This document shows, piece by piece, positions 1 through 8,799 of a DNA stretch of 37,482 nucleotides (position 1 is the first letter of the stretch; every line of letters begins with the position of its first letter). Below the pieces are notes generated by a model, which worked only from the letters and a program-made list of their open reading frames with translations, had not been told where the DNA came from and did not search any database. The stretch spans positions 1-37,482 of the forward strand of contig CABVRO010000022.1 in assembly GCA_902500715.1 (NCBI GenBank). Reading direction: 5' to 3'. This DNA comes from an uncultured Nitrospira sp. (GTDB taxonomy: Bacteria > Nitrospirota > Nitrospiria > Nitrospirales > Nitrospiraceae). Position numbers and translations under genes: made by a program.

Positions 1-53
1 ACCCCATCTCCGGTTTTCAAGACCGGCACGTTCGGCCACTCCGTCACCCCTCC
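1..53 (-). tRNA. tRNA-Ser (UGA anticodon), 3' part cut off by the window edge
   Basis: Read on the minus strand, the sequence starts GGAGGGGTGACGGAGTGG at 53 and gives the 5' acceptor strand, a D-arm and a 5-bp anticodon stem (CCGGT/ACCGG) closing the loop CTTGAAA, so the anticodon is TGA (serine UCA and UCG codons). The variable arm, T-arm and 3' acceptor lie beyond base 1. It follows serS by about 25 bases on the same strand, so the enzyme and one of its substrate tRNAs may be co-transcribed. Confidence 0.9.
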
Positions 54-78
54 ATAACAGGCCGTAGTACACTCAGCG

Positions 79-1365
79 TCAGGATCGTTCGATTGTCTGA
101 ATTCCACCCATGTAGGGCTGTAGTACTGTCGGCACGGCCACGGTCCCATCCGGTTGCTGATAATTTTCAAGAATGGCGACCAGGGTTCTTCCCACTGCCA
201 ACCCGGATCCGTTCAACGTATGAACGAATTCAGGCTTGTGATCTTTCGTGCCGGCCTTTCCCCGGCAGCGAATGTTCGCCCGTCGCGCTTGGAACGTTTC
301 GAAATTGCTGCAGGAGGAAATTTCGCGAAACGTCTGCTGCGACGGCAACCATACCTCAATGTCGTAGGTCTTCGCGGCAGAAAACCCCATGTCCCCTGTG
401 CACAGTGTGATCACGCGATAGTGCAGTCCCAACCCCTGCAGAATAGCCTCGGCGTGCGAAGTCAATCTCTCCAGCTCATCATAGGATTGTTCCGGTCGTG
501 CGAACGCGACGAGCTCGACCTTGTTGAACTGGTGGAGCCGGATGAGTCCGCGCGTGTCCTTCCCGTAGGATCCCGCTTCTCGTCGGAAGCAAGGGGTATA
601 GGCGGTATACCGGATCGGTAACGATTCCTCCGCCAGGATCTCTTCCCGGTGCAGATTGGTGACCGGCACTTCTGCGGTCGGAATCAGGAACAGTTCTTCA
701 TCGCGTAGTTGAAACAGATCTTCCTCGAACTTGGGCAATTGCCCGGTTCCGGTCATGGCGGCTCGATTCACGAGCAACGGCGGCAGCACTTCCCGGTAGC
801 CATGCTGTGTGGTGTGCATATCCAGCATGTAATTGATGAGCGCCCGCTCGAGTCGGGCTCCCGATCCGGTCAGTACGGCAAAGCGGGCTTTGGCCATGCG
901 CACCGCGCGGTCGAAATCCAGAATGCCGAGCGCTTCGCCAAGATCCCAATGGGACCGGGCCGGAGCCGAGAGCTGCGGCGGCGTGCCCCATCGGCGCACT
1001 TCAATATTGTCGGCCTCATCCCGGCCGTCCGGAACAGAGGCGTGGGGGAGGTTCGGAATGCGCAGCGCGATATGGGCCAACTGGTCTTCCACGACACGAA
1101 GCTGTTCCTCGTGGCCTTTGATCGTCTCTCCCAGGGCCTTCATCGCCGCCATAGCCTCATCGGCCGGCTGCTTCACTCGCTTCAGCCGGGCGACGTCGTC
1201 CGATCCCTTTTTCAGCTGGTGCCTGAGTTCTTCGACCTGTATGGTGCGGGTTCGACGATCTTCCGTGAGTGTTCTCAGATCTTCCCACGCGACATCCTTC
1301 CCGCGTGACCCCAATCGGTCACGGAGCTGGTCCAGGTTGTCCCGCAATACACGAAGGTCGTACAT
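79..1365 (-). CDS. serS: Seryl-tRNA synthetase
   Basis: Cytosolic class II aminoacyl-tRNA synthetase that charges tRNA-Ser with serine through a seryl-adenylate. The 428-residue product has the normal family length. The first ~110 residues form the helical tRNA-binding arm, rich in charged heptads. The catalytic core includes the class II motif 2 region ([20 protein letters not shown]), followed by HQFNKVE, and the motif 3-like segment [19 protein letters not shown] near the C-terminus. I chose ATG at 1365 ([10 protein letters not shown]) because GGGGAG lies 7 bases upstream; an in-frame extension to 1401 has no ribosome site and adds a non-family N-terminus. A tRNA-Ser gene lies directly downstream. 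It is divergent from the radical SAM gene at 1457. Confidence 0.97.
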   Translation of the reverse strand: MYDLRVLRDNLDQLRDRLGSRGKDVAWEDLRTLTEDRRTRTIQVEELRHQLKKGSDDVARLKRVKQPADEAMAAMKALGETIKGHEEQLRVVEDQLAHIALRIPNLPHASVPDGRDEADNIEVRRWGTPPQLSAPARSHWDLGEALGILDFDRAVRMAKARFAVLTGSGARLERALINYMLDMHTTQHGYREVLPPLLVNRAAMTGTGQLPKFEEDLFQLRDEELFLIPTAEVPVTNLHREEILAEESLPIRYTAYTPCFRREAGSYGKDTRGLIRLHQFNKVELVAFARPEQSYDELERLTSHAEAILQGLGLHYRVITLCTGDMGFSAAKTYDIEVWLPSQQTFREISSCSNFETFQARRANIRCRGKAGTKDHKPEFVHTLNGSGLAVGRTLVAILENYQQPDGTVAVPTVLQPYMGGIQTIERS

Positions 1366-1456
1366 AGATTCTCCCCTCTGAAGCGGCGAGAAATCTAACA
1401 CTGGAGGTTCGCGTAGTCAATGAAACCGGTCGTCGGGCGAGGCCTGGGAAAGGCAA

Positions 1457-2524
1457 TTGACAACGGGTGGGGAGGGCGGCACCATAGCGGTCGTGAAGCT
1501 GGTTGCCAATCCGCCCAATCGCTTTGAATCCACGCAGCGTGAGACGCTTGAACCCTCGTCGCGTGTGGAGATTCGGCTTTTTGAAGACGACAGCCGCCAG
1601 ATACTGAGCCAGAATGACAGCCCGGACCTTCCGTTTCGATGGAGCGTGAATCCTTATCGTGGCTGTTTCCATGCCTGTGCCTACTGCTATGCCAGGCCAT
1701 CGCATGAATACTGGGGATTCGGCGCAGGCACCGACTTCGAATCCAAGATTGTACTGAAGCGCCGTGCCGCGGATCTTCTCAAGCAGGCGTTTGAGAAGCG
1801 ATCCTGGGAGGGTGAGTTAATTGTGTTTTCCGGCAACACCGATTGTTATCAGCCGATCGAGTCCACCCTTGGCCTGACGAGGGCCTGCCTTGAAGTGTGC
1901 GCAGACTATCGAAATCCTGTAGGCATCATCACCAAGGGCGCGCTTGCGGTCCGTGATATCGATGTGTTTAAGCACCTGCAGGAACAGGCCTGGATCCGTG
2001 TGTATTTCAGCATCGCTTTTGCTGATGACGCGACGGCCCGTCTGGTCGAGCCGCAGGCGCCGACCGTCAGCAAACGTTTTGAGACGATGCGCATTCTCTC
2101 AGAAGCCGGGATTCCCACCGGCATATCCGTGGCGCCGATCATTCCCGGCCTGAATGAAGAGGCTGTCCCTGAGTTGTTGTCTCGTGCCAAATCGGCCGGA
2201 GCGACTTCGGCGACCGGCAGCGTGCTGCGTTTGCCGGGGCCTGTGGAAGCCGTGTTTCTCGATCGGATGCGCGAGGCGTTCCCCGACCGGATCTCGAAGA
2301 TCATCCACCGACTTCAAGAAGTGCGAGGGGGACAGCTGAACGACGCCGAGTTCTTCAACCGCCATCATGGCAAAGGGACCTACTGGCGTTGCGTCGAACA
2401 GCTGTTCGAGATGGGCTGCCGTCGGGCCGGATTCGTCAAGGAGGACCGTCCGGTTCCCAGCACCTTCCGCCGACCGAAGGCGCAGCAATCGTTGTTCGAT
2501 GAGGAGGACAGGCGTGAGTCATAA
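1457..2524 (+). CDS. PA0069-type / SPL-family radical SAM protein
   Basis: Radical S-adenosylmethionine protein carrying the [4Fe-4S] ligand motif as C-x3-C-x2-C (CFHACAYC, about residues 70-77), the spacing used by spore-photoproduct-lyase-like proteins and the uncharacterised PA0069 family. The surrounding NPYRGCFHACAYCYARPSHEY and the later SGNTDCYQPIE and GIITKGAL segments match that family as I know it; the substrate is unknown. The start is uncertain: TTG at 1457 has AAAGG just upstream, while GTG at 1493 is a possible shorter start. The stop overlaps the rhodanese start by 11 bases, so the two are translationally coupled, and DUF362 follows 3 bases after that. The operon suggests redox or sulfur-linked chemistry, but this is inference. 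Confidence 0.9.
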   Translation: MTTGGEGGTIAVVKLVANPPNRFESTQRETLEPSSRVEIRLFEDDSRQILSQNDSPDLPFRWSVNPYRGCFHACAYCYARPSHEYWGFGAGTDFESKIVLKRRAADLLKQAFEKRSWEGELIVFSGNTDCYQPIESTLGLTRACLEVCADYRNPVGIITKGALAVRDIDVFKHLQEQAWIRVYFSIAFADDATARLVEPQAPTVSKRFETMRILSEAGIPTGISVAPIIPGLNEEAVPELLSRAKSAGATSATGSVLRLPGPVEAVFLDRMREAFPDRISKIIHRLQEVRGGQLNDAEFFNRHHGKGTYWRCVEQLFEMGCRRAGFVKEDRPVPSTFRRPKAQQSLFDEEDRRES

Positions 2525-2894
2525 CCCGGGGTTTTTGACAGTCGTGGAAGAAGCACGAGGCCGCGTGCGCGAATGTACCGTGGCCGACGTGAAGGCCAGG
2601 CTGGATCGTGCGGAACGGTTTCATTTCGTCGACGTCCGCGAAGATGATGAATATGCCGAGGACCATGCGAAGGGGGCGATTCATCTGGGCAAGGGCGTCA
2701 TTGAGCGGGATATTGAAACGGTGCTGCCGAATAAGCAGGAGCCGATCGTCTTGTATTGCGGAGGCGGGTACCGGTCGGTGCTGGCTGCGGACAGCATACG
2801 CCGCATGGGCTACACCAATGTCGTCTCGATGGACGGGGGAATCAAGGCCTGGCGCGCCGCCGGGTACCCCATCGAGAAGGGCCGGCGTCCGTAG
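2514..2894 (+). CDS. Rhodanese-like domain protein
   Basis: Single-domain rhodanese of 126 residues. The fold starts at FHFVDVREDDEYAEDHAKGAIHL, and the active-site loop CGGGYRS has Cys at about residue 82, so it should carry persulfide sulfur or act on a thiol or arsenate-like substrate. The start is GTG at 2514, with GAGGAGG six bases upstream and inside the end of the preceding radical SAM gene; a longer in-frame reading would run through that gene and is rejected. There is no signal peptide, so it is probably cytosolic. Its donor and acceptor are unknown, but translational coupling to the radical SAM gene suggests linked work. Confidence 0.92.
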   Translation: MSHNPGFLTVVEEARGRVRECTVADVKARLDRAERFHFVDVREDDEYAEDHAKGAIHLGKGVIERDIETVLPNKQEPIVLYCGGGYRSVLAADSIRRMGYTNVVSMDGGIKAWRAAGYPIEKGRRP

Positions 2895-2897
2895 CGC

Positions 2898-3968
2898 ATG
2901 TCGTTTTCCAGGCGCGAACTGTTCAGCAACGCGGGGTTCGGTTTCTTGTTACTTCCGGCCCTGCTGCGCTCTCCCCGAACGATACTCGGCCATCTGCTGT
3001 TCGATCCGGACGGCCCTCTGGTGCCGCTCAAACCCATTCCCGACAATCCGTTCCGACGCAATGGTCGATCGGTCGTCGTGATCGTGTACGGCAAGGATCC
3101 CCGCCGCATGCTTCCCCGCGCCATCGATCTGCTGGGAGGACTTGATGTAATGGGGATGCGCGGAAAACGCGTGCTGCTGAAGCCGAATGTGTTGAACGAT
3201 CAGCCGCCTCCATCCACGACTAATCCGCAGGTGGTCGCAGCCATGGCGACCATGGCCAAAGCGAACGGGGCCGCCGAAGTGGTGGTGGCCGATGGATCGG
3301 GAATCATCCGGCTTCCTACGTCCGCCAATCTGACGAGCACGGGCATGCGAGCCGCGGCGGAATCGGCCGGGGCCCGCATCCTGGCGCTGGAAGATGAACC
3401 CTGGGTAAAGATCGACGCCCCCGAGGCTCAGGCCCTCCGGCAGTTTTATTTTTCCCGGCCGGTCTATGAGTCCGATGTGGTGATCAATATGCCGGTCATC
3501 AAGACCCATCGGTTTGCCGAGTATTCCTGTAGCTTGAAGAATTTTGTCGGAGCGGTTCATCCGCGGTATCGCCCATCGGTGACGTTCTGGACCGGTGACT
3601 GGCACGAGCGCATTGCCGAGATCAACCTGGCCGTGCATCCTGCGCTGACCGTGGCCGACGGGACGACGACCATGATCGAAGGCGGTCCGACATCCGGCAC
3701 CCCTTCGAAAACGGATCTGGTGATCTGCAGCGGTGACCGGGTCGCAGTGGACCTGGTGGCCATCGCGCTATTGCGCTCCTTCGGCACTTGGCCGAAACTG
3801 CAAGGCAAGCGGATCGGGGATCAGCGGCAGATCAAGCGTGCGGCGGCCTTGGGGCTGGGGGACGGATCGGGGGAAAATATTGAGCTTGTGACGGAAGCGG
3901 TGGACCCGGCTCCACCAACGTTTGAACGGCTGGTGGAGCATATTCGACGAGAGCTGCGCAGCGTGTAA
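2898..3968 (+). CDS. DUF362 domain protein with Tat-like N-terminus
   Basis: DUF362 family protein of 356 residues. Recognisable family segments are KRVLLKPNVL (about residue 90), AEVVVADGSG, DVVINMPVIKTHRFAEYSCSLKN and a C-terminal half with the DGTTTMIEGGPTSGTP stretch. The N-terminus MSFSRRELFSNAGFGFLLLPALL looks like a twin-arginine signal (S-R-R-x-L-F followed by a hydrophobic stretch), implying export of a folded, possibly cofactor-bearing protein. No ferredoxin CxxCxxC cluster is present, unlike many DUF362 proteins fused to one. It starts 3 bases after the rhodanese stop, so it is the third gene of that operon. It ends 3 bases from the convergent OmpH gene with no visible terminator. 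Biochemical function is not established. Confidence 0.88.
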   Translation: MSFSRRELFSNAGFGFLLLPALLRSPRTILGHLLFDPDGPLVPLKPIPDNPFRRNGRSVVVIVYGKDPRRMLPRAIDLLGGLDVMGMRGKRVLLKPNVLNDQPPPSTTNPQVVAAMATMAKANGAAEVVVADGSGIIRLPTSANLTSTGMRAAAESAGARILALEDEPWVKIDAPEAQALRQFYFSRPVYESDVVINMPVIKTHRFAEYSCSLKNFVGAVHPRYRPSVTFWTGDWHERIAEINLAVHPALTVADGTTTMIEGGPTSGTPSKTDLVICSGDRVAVDLVAIALLRSFGTWPKLQGKRIGDQRQIKRAAALGLGDGSGENIELVTEAVDPAPPTFERLVEHIRRELRSV

Positions 3969-3971
3969 GTA

Positions 3972-4529
3972 TTACTTGTTCGTGCGGTCGAATTCCTTGA
4001 CGACCTGCTCGGTCAAATCGATGGTGTCTTTGTTGAAGATCACGATCTTCACGGTCTGCTCGCTGCCCTTATCCAGCACCAGTTGATACCCGCCCTTATC
4101 GGCGACGGCCTGGGTGGCGACGGCAATCTTCTTCATATATTCGTCGACGAGTTCCTTCTGCTTGCCCTGCAGTTCCTGATTAAACTCCTGGGCGCGCTTC
4201 TGGTAGTCCTGAATTTTGGCGCGGAAGGAGGTTTCCTTTTCTTTCTTTTCATTGTCGGTCAGCTTGGAGGCCTGCTCCTTGATCTGCTTTTCAGTGTTGC
4301 GTAACTCTTCCTCATCCCGGGATAGAAGCTTCTGGCGTGTCGCCACATATTCCCGCAACCCGTCCAGCGCCCGCTTACCGGCTTTGCTCTTCTCAAGAAC
4401 TACTTGAGGATCGATCACCCCCATTTTGAATTCCGCCGCCGGACTCGTTGAGAACAAGCCGAGGGTCGCTGCGACGAGAACTCCGACCACTGCCGCGTGC
4501 CGGCCTGCTCCTTGCCACTTCACACCCAT
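3972..4529 (-). CDS. OmpH/Skp family periplasmic chaperone
   Basis: Periplasmic holdase for unfolded outer-membrane proteins. The 185-residue product has a Sec signal peptide (basic start, then AAVVGVLVAATLGLFSTSPAAEF, cleaved after about residue 30). The mature part begins KMGVIDPQVVLEKSKAGK, typical of OmpH, and continues as a long charged helical hairpin (about residues 55-140, rich in K, E and Q) that forms the tentacles of the Skp trimer. The C-terminal strand region is GYQLVLDKGSEQTVKIVIFN. Start ATG 4529 has AGGAG seven bases upstream. The family usually sits beside bamA or lpxD; here it stands alone, convergent with DUF362. Confidence 0.9.
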   Translation of the reverse strand: MGVKWQGAGRHAAVVGVLVAATLGLFSTSPAAEFKMGVIDPQVVLEKSKAGKRALDGLREYVATRQKLLSRDEEELRNTEKQIKEQASKLTDNEKKEKETSFRAKIQDYQKRAQEFNQELQGKQKELVDEYMKKIAVATQAVADKGGYQLVLDKGSEQTVKIVIFNKDTIDLTEQVVKEFDRTNK

Positions 4530-4729
4530 CTCGGAACTCCTTTCGCCGAAAAAATGTCTGCTACAAACCTCGGGAGAATAGCCGCCTGTTGTGATCGTGT
4601 CAAGGAGGGCGCCGTCGAAGGGACAGGCGAATTGACAGGAGGGATGCCGATGGCTATAAGCCTGACTATGCTCCCCATCGTTCCGACATCTGGGTAGGTG
4701 TTCCCACCGAGCGGGTGAGAAAGGATCCC

Positions 4730-5134
4730 ATGCGACCTTCGGAGCAACAGCGGACCCATCGACTCTTCGTGCGCGCACTCCAACACGAAGCCATCGGCTG
4801 TGAGCAGGCCGGATGCCCAGGACCGGTCGAGGCGCTCGACCAATCCCAGACCCGCGATCGGGTAAAAACCTTCGACCTGCGCTGTGAGCGGTGCGGCTGG
4901 CACATGCGTCTCACGGGGCAGGAGCAACTCATCCCCCCCTGGGACAACGCCGCGCTTGAATTGATGGCCGACGAACATCTTATGCATCAGCAGCCGGTCT
5001 GTCCGTTCGACGAGACGCCGGTCGTCTTCATCTCCATGCCGAATCCTCGCCGCAAGGCTAAATATCGGGTGGCCTGTTTTTATTGCGGTAGGCACATCGT
5101 CATGGACTGGCCTCCGCCTGAGAGCAAGCGATAG
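4730..5134 (+). CDS. Small zinc-ribbon hypothetical protein
   Basis: Unrecognised protein of 134 residues. It has two CxxC-G knuckles, CERCGWHM near residue 55 and CFYCGRHI near residue 119, plus a CEQAGC motif near residue 25 and a lone Cys in VCPF, so one or two structural zinc sites are likely. There is no signal peptide or membrane segment. Start ATG 4730 has AAGGA four bases upstream; an in-frame GTG at 4715 would add five residues but lacks a clear ribosome site. It is divergent from ompH and convergent with the HD-GYP gene, so it is probably a single-gene transcript. Function unknown. Confidence 0.75.
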   Translation: MRPSEQQRTHRLFVRALQHEAIGCEQAGCPGPVEALDQSQTRDRVKTFDLRCERCGWHMRLTGQEQLIPPWDNAALELMADEHLMHQQPVCPFDETPVVFISMPNPRRKAKYRVACFYCGRHIVMDWPPPESKR

Positions 5135-5178
5135 CGATTCAGAGGGCCGACGAGGGGAGGGGGCGAAGGAGGCGAAGG

Positions 5179-6774
5179 CTAGACGAAGTACCGGCCGGTG
5201 TCGAAGTGATATTCGGCGTTATCGACGAGCTGCAAGATACTGTGTGTATAGTTTCCGGCTTCATCCTGCTCGGTCAGGTCGAGTTCAGGACCGTTCTCGA
5301 TGGCTCTCCCGCTCTCATCCGTAATCACTCGCACCAACGGGCGTTCGGCATCGGTCTTGTCATGCGCCGGCTTGATGACCACGGCCAGAGGGCCGGAGTC
5401 GAGTCGGACGAGACTGCCGATCGGGATGATCCCCACGCAGTTCACGAAGAGTTTGAGGAGGATAGGATCGAACGATTGGCCGCTCTTTCCAAACATAAAT
5501 TTCAGTACGTTCGCGGGGGACATCGGTTCTCGGCGGTATACCCGAGAGGATGTCATCGCGTCGTAACAATCGGCGATCGTAATGATCCGGCTGGCAACCG
5601 TTTGCGTCCAGGGAACCTTGAGTTTGGGGTATCCTGAGTAGTCGTAGTTCATGTGGTGCTCGAACGAGGCAGCCGCCATCCGCGCCGGAACATTGTTGAT
5701 GCCACGCAATTTGACGAGGGTGAACACCCCTTCAATCGGGTGCGACCGCATCACGGCCCACTCTTCCTGCGTGAATTCTCCGGGTTTGTTCAAGACGTCA
5801 AGGGAGATGGCGCATTTCCCAACGTCGTGGAACAACGCCGACAGCCCGAGGTCAGCCAGCTCGACTTTCGGGTAACCGGCCCGGTTCCCGAGGGCCATGG
5901 CCAGCAATGAGACGTTGACGGAGTGATTGTGCGTGTATTGATCGTGACAGCGCAGATTGGTCAGGCCCAGGAGGGTCGCTTCATCCTGCATCATCAGCTC
6001 GATGATGTTTTGAATCGCGCGTTTGGCCTGTTTGAAGCTCACGGTCCCGCCGCCGCGCGTAGTTTTGACCAGGTCGCCGAGCGCAGCCGATGCTTTCGCA
6101 TATCCGCCTTTGGCCAGGGCCTTCCGTTTCTCTTTCAACCCCTCCGAGCCGCTGGATGAGCCGCTTGTATGTACCCCGGTATTGGCCCCGGCCAACTCCG
6201 TGTCGCTCAGATGCTGAAGTTGAAGCGAGCGGGGCTCTTCCAGTTCAATGCCCTTAATGCCCGCGGCCTGCATGGCTTCTTGGAGATCGGTGAGGGTATG
6301 CTTGTCCGGATCCAGGCTGACGAAGAGATAGGCAAATTCCCGAAAATCCTTTGAGTCGGCCGTCGACGCGAACGACACCCCGCCGATATGCCACTTGTTC
6401 AAGGCTTCGATAATGCTCGCAAACACGGCCATCTGTTGCGAGCTCATCTTCAGGTGACTGTCTCCCAGGAACAAAAAATCGTTTTGCAGCCGCAGGACGA
6501 CCGGATGATCCGCCGCCAGGGTTTTCACCAACGTGAGCATGGAGTCCACGGGTTTATCGAGCGCAGCATTCGTCCGGCCATGGATCCGCGATGTCTTGAT
6601 GAGAACGTTCAACTGAGTGACGAGCTGAATTCCCAGCATGGCCAGTTGCTGGTCGAGGATGTCCCCGGCTTCTGAGCCTTTCGCGATCTTATTGGCCAGG
6701 GACCGCTCATGAGTGAGAATCGGATGGGCGTCCGGGATCGGGACCGGATTGGCAGGGGAAGGGGTCTCGCTCAC
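5179..6774 (-). CDS. HD-GYP domain protein (putative cyclic-di-GMP phosphodiesterase)
   Basis: 531-residue cytosolic protein. The C-terminal half (about 255-445) is an HD-GYP domain: HDVGK at 316-320, HH at 373-374, GYP at 381-383 and ADCYDAM with Asp402, so the metal ligands are largely present. HD-GYP enzymes hydrolyse cyclic-di-GMP. The usual HHExxDGxGYP motif reads HHMNYDYSGYP here, with E and G replaced. Residues ~45-150 form a module also seen in the HEAT protein upstream (see findings). A low-complexity linker (SGSSSGSEG) follows at ~200. The start is GTG 6774 with GAGGAG seven bases upstream. It lies 17 bases after the HEAT gene in the same transcript, which suggests a signalling pair. 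Confidence 0.9.
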   Translation of the reverse strand: MSETPSPANPVPIPDAHPILTHERSLANKIAKGSEAGDILDQQLAMLGIQLVTQLNVLIKTSRIHGRTNAALDKPVDSMLTLVKTLAADHPVVLRLQNDFLFLGDSHLKMSSQQMAVFASIIEALNKWHIGGVSFASTADSKDFREFAYLFVSLDPDKHTLTDLQEAMQAAGIKGIELEEPRSLQLQHLSDTELAGANTGVHTSGSSSGSEGLKEKRKALAKGGYAKASAALGDLVKTTRGGGTVSFKQAKRAIQNIIELMMQDEATLLGLTNLRCHDQYTHNHSVNVSLLAMALGNRAGYPKVELADLGLSALFHDVGKCAISLDVLNKPGEFTQEEWAVMRSHPIEGVFTLVKLRGINNVPARMAAASFEHHMNYDYSGYPKLKVPWTQTVASRIITIADCYDAMTSSRVYRREPMSPANVLKFMFGKSGQSFDPILLKLFVNCVGIIPIGSLVRLDSGPLAVVIKPAHDKTDAERPLVRVITDESGRAIENGPELDLTEQDEAGNYTHSILQLVDNAEYHFDTGRYFV

Positions 6775-6791
6775 AGGTCGTCTCCTCGCAC

Positions 6792-8648
6792 TCAGGAATT
6801 GGCTGCCGATGGGATGGACTGCCGGTGTTGCCGATTGGCCATGGAGAGCGCGGCGGTGCAGGCCTGGCGGACGGCTGCGCCGCCCTTTTTCTGGCCGATT
6901 TCGAGCGCCGCGACGGCTGCAGGTGTGGCCAGCTTGCCGAGAATGTCGGCCGCGAGCAACGCCAGTTCTTCTTTCTTCTTCCGGTTAGTCCAGGACCACT
7001 CCGTCAACAGGCCCTGCCAATAGGGCACAGCTTCATCGGCGGCAGTCTGCTTGAGGGCCAGGTAGATCGCCCGCTTTTCGGCCGGTGATCGGTCATGAAA
7101 ATCATCGCCGGTGACGAATGGAGCCCAGGTGGTGAACCCGGCGCTGTACTGTCCCCCGGAAAGCACCTTCATGGCCGTCAGGCGGACGGTTTCATCGCTG
7201 TCGCTCAGCAGGCCGACTAACTTGGTCCCGTTGCCGGACGGGCGCAGCGCGGCCAGGATCCGGAGCGCCTCACGCCGCACGGTGGATTCCGGATGCCGGA
7301 GCGTTTTCTCGACGCTGTCGGCAAAGCGGGCATCGTTCCATCTGGAGATGAGCGTCAGCAGGTTTCTTACGTAGGTCGGCCGTTTGTCGGTCAGGCTGCG
7401 CACAATCGCATCGGAATGGTCACGCGCCAGCGTCTGCAGGGCTTCCATGACGACGGCTTGATGCGAAGGCCCGTCCAGGTTGGCGAGCAACGAGCAGAGC
7501 CCCGGGATCGAATCCTGTTTCATCATCAGGAGGAGAGTCAGCAGGCCTTCTGTCTTGGCGTGGAGGGCGTGATTCAGGTGAAGTCCGATCGCTTTGAGCC
7601 GCTCGGGGCGGCTCAATCCCTCGAACAGGCCGGCGAGCTGTTGTTTGTGAGTGTCCGACAGATCGGGACGCACCGCGTCGGCATCCTGCAACAGGGTCAA
7701 GACGGTTTCGATCTGTGTCCAGTGTCCCCCGCGAATCAACACATCCAGCACGTTATCCCAGACGTCGAACAGTTTGCTCAGCAAGACCGGGGAGGGTTCG
7801 GAAGCCAGTACGGCGGTCAGGATGTCGAGGATGTATGCCGTGGCGTTACGTTCGGTTTCCCGTTGGATCTCCTGCAGGAGCGCGTCATGCTCTTCCTGGG
7901 AGACGTCATACCCGACGACGTTGGCCTGGAAGCGACGATTTCGGCTTGCGCCGCCGGTGATTCCCCCGCCCGGTCGAGCAGCTGTTTCCGGCGGCCCCGC
8001 CTGCTCGGGGGCCGCTGCCGCGCGCTCCCGGTCGAGCAGTTCGCGCAGCGAGGTGACCGACATGCTCATATAGCCCTGAGTCTGCAGTTCGAGCTCGTCC
8101 GGTCCGAATCCGGACGAGCGAACGAGTTCCTCTGCGGTGACCAGGGTGATGGTGTCCAGATTTTTGGCCCACAAGCGCGTCACGATATCGTCGTCGTCTT
8201 TTTCCTCGTCGGCCGGCTGCTCTGCCGATCTTGCCTCATCAGTGGGCGTTCCCCAGAGCGCATCGAGAAAGTAAGCCAAATCCTCTTGCGTGAGGCCCTG
8301 GTGGAAGCTCAATTCTCGGATGCCGTCCGAGTACATCTTGAACGCGAAGCTATCACCGGTCGCATCGCGCTCGGGTTGATAGACGACTTCGTCTTTGAAG
8401 AGCAGTTGATTGCGCTGTACCAGGAGTGGGAGCCGGTTGTGGGTTGCGAGGAGACTCGTCAGGTCGTCGTAAAACTGTTGAAAGAAGCGCTGTGCGACGG
8501 GGTTCGTGGTGCCGTAGGTCCGTGCCGATTTGGCCGCTTTGTCGAGCAGCTTGAGCAGCAGCTTGATCGCAGCCACCTCCGGATCGACCCCGGCCTTCAC
8601 AAAGGGGACGAGCGGAGCGCCTTCTTCGAGCGGTGCTGTCGGTTCCAT
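6792..8648 (-). CDS. HEAT-repeat protein with HD-GYP-associated N-terminal module
   Basis: 618-residue soluble protein of unknown function. Residues ~24-131 form a helical N-terminal module resembling that of the downstream HD-GYP protein. An acidic linker (DEEKDDDD, ~147-155) and a Gly/Ala/Pro-rich linker (~205-235) follow. The C-terminal half is built of helical HEAT-like repeats, for example VEKTLRHPESTVRREALRILAALRPSGNGTKLVGLLSDSDETVRLTAMKVLSG as two adjacent units, suited to protein binding. Start ATG 8648 has no strong ribosome site. It is first in the operon with HD-GYP. I infer a scaffold or partner for that signalling enzyme. Confidence 0.82.
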   Translation of the reverse strand: MEPTAPLEEGAPLVPFVKAGVDPEVAAIKLLLKLLDKAAKSARTYGTTNPVAQRFFQQFYDDLTSLLATHNRLPLLVQRNQLLFKDEVVYQPERDATGDSFAFKMYSDGIRELSFHQGLTQEDLAYFLDALWGTPTDEARSAEQPADEEKDDDDIVTRLWAKNLDTITLVTAEELVRSSGFGPDELELQTQGYMSMSVTSLRELLDRERAAAAPEQAGPPETAARPGGGITGGASRNRRFQANVVGYDVSQEEHDALLQEIQRETERNATAYILDILTAVLASEPSPVLLSKLFDVWDNVLDVLIRGGHWTQIETVLTLLQDADAVRPDLSDTHKQQLAGLFEGLSRPERLKAIGLHLNHALHAKTEGLLTLLLMMKQDSIPGLCSLLANLDGPSHQAVVMEALQTLARDHSDAIVRSLTDKRPTYVRNLLTLISRWNDARFADSVEKTLRHPESTVRREALRILAALRPSGNGTKLVGLLSDSDETVRLTAMKVLSGGQYSAGFTTWAPFVTGDDFHDRSPAEKRAIYLALKQTAADEAVPYWQGLLTEWSWTNRKKKEELALLAADILGKLATPAAVAALEIGQKKGGAAVRQACTAALSMANRQHRQSIPSAANS

Positions 8649-8773
8649 ATGTAGTCAGTCGTACCGTGAGGTCTCTTTTTCGTCAAGAAAATAGCCGGTC
8701 CGCGCAGGTGTTCCGGAAACCTGCCGGGCGTCGAGACGCGCCGGTCGATCGCCGGACGCACGCATTGCGTCGC

Positions 8774-8788
8774 ACTGTCCGGGACAGT
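8774..8788. promoter_or_regulatory. Inverted repeat (possible operator) before the SGNH gene
   Basis: ACTGTCC-G-GGACAGT is a perfect 7-1-7 inverted repeat, 11 bases before the GTG start of the SGNH hydrolase gene and inside the 151-base gap between divergent genes. It could be an operator or a short hairpin over the translation start. No regulator is assigned. Confidence 0.35.
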
Positions 8789-8799
8789 AGAATCGCTTC

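Noticed and set aside
7293..8654. A 453-codon plus-strand open frame
   Set aside because: It lies opposite the HEAT-protein gene, has no recognisable domain and no ribosome site; such long shadows arise from GC-rich codon use.
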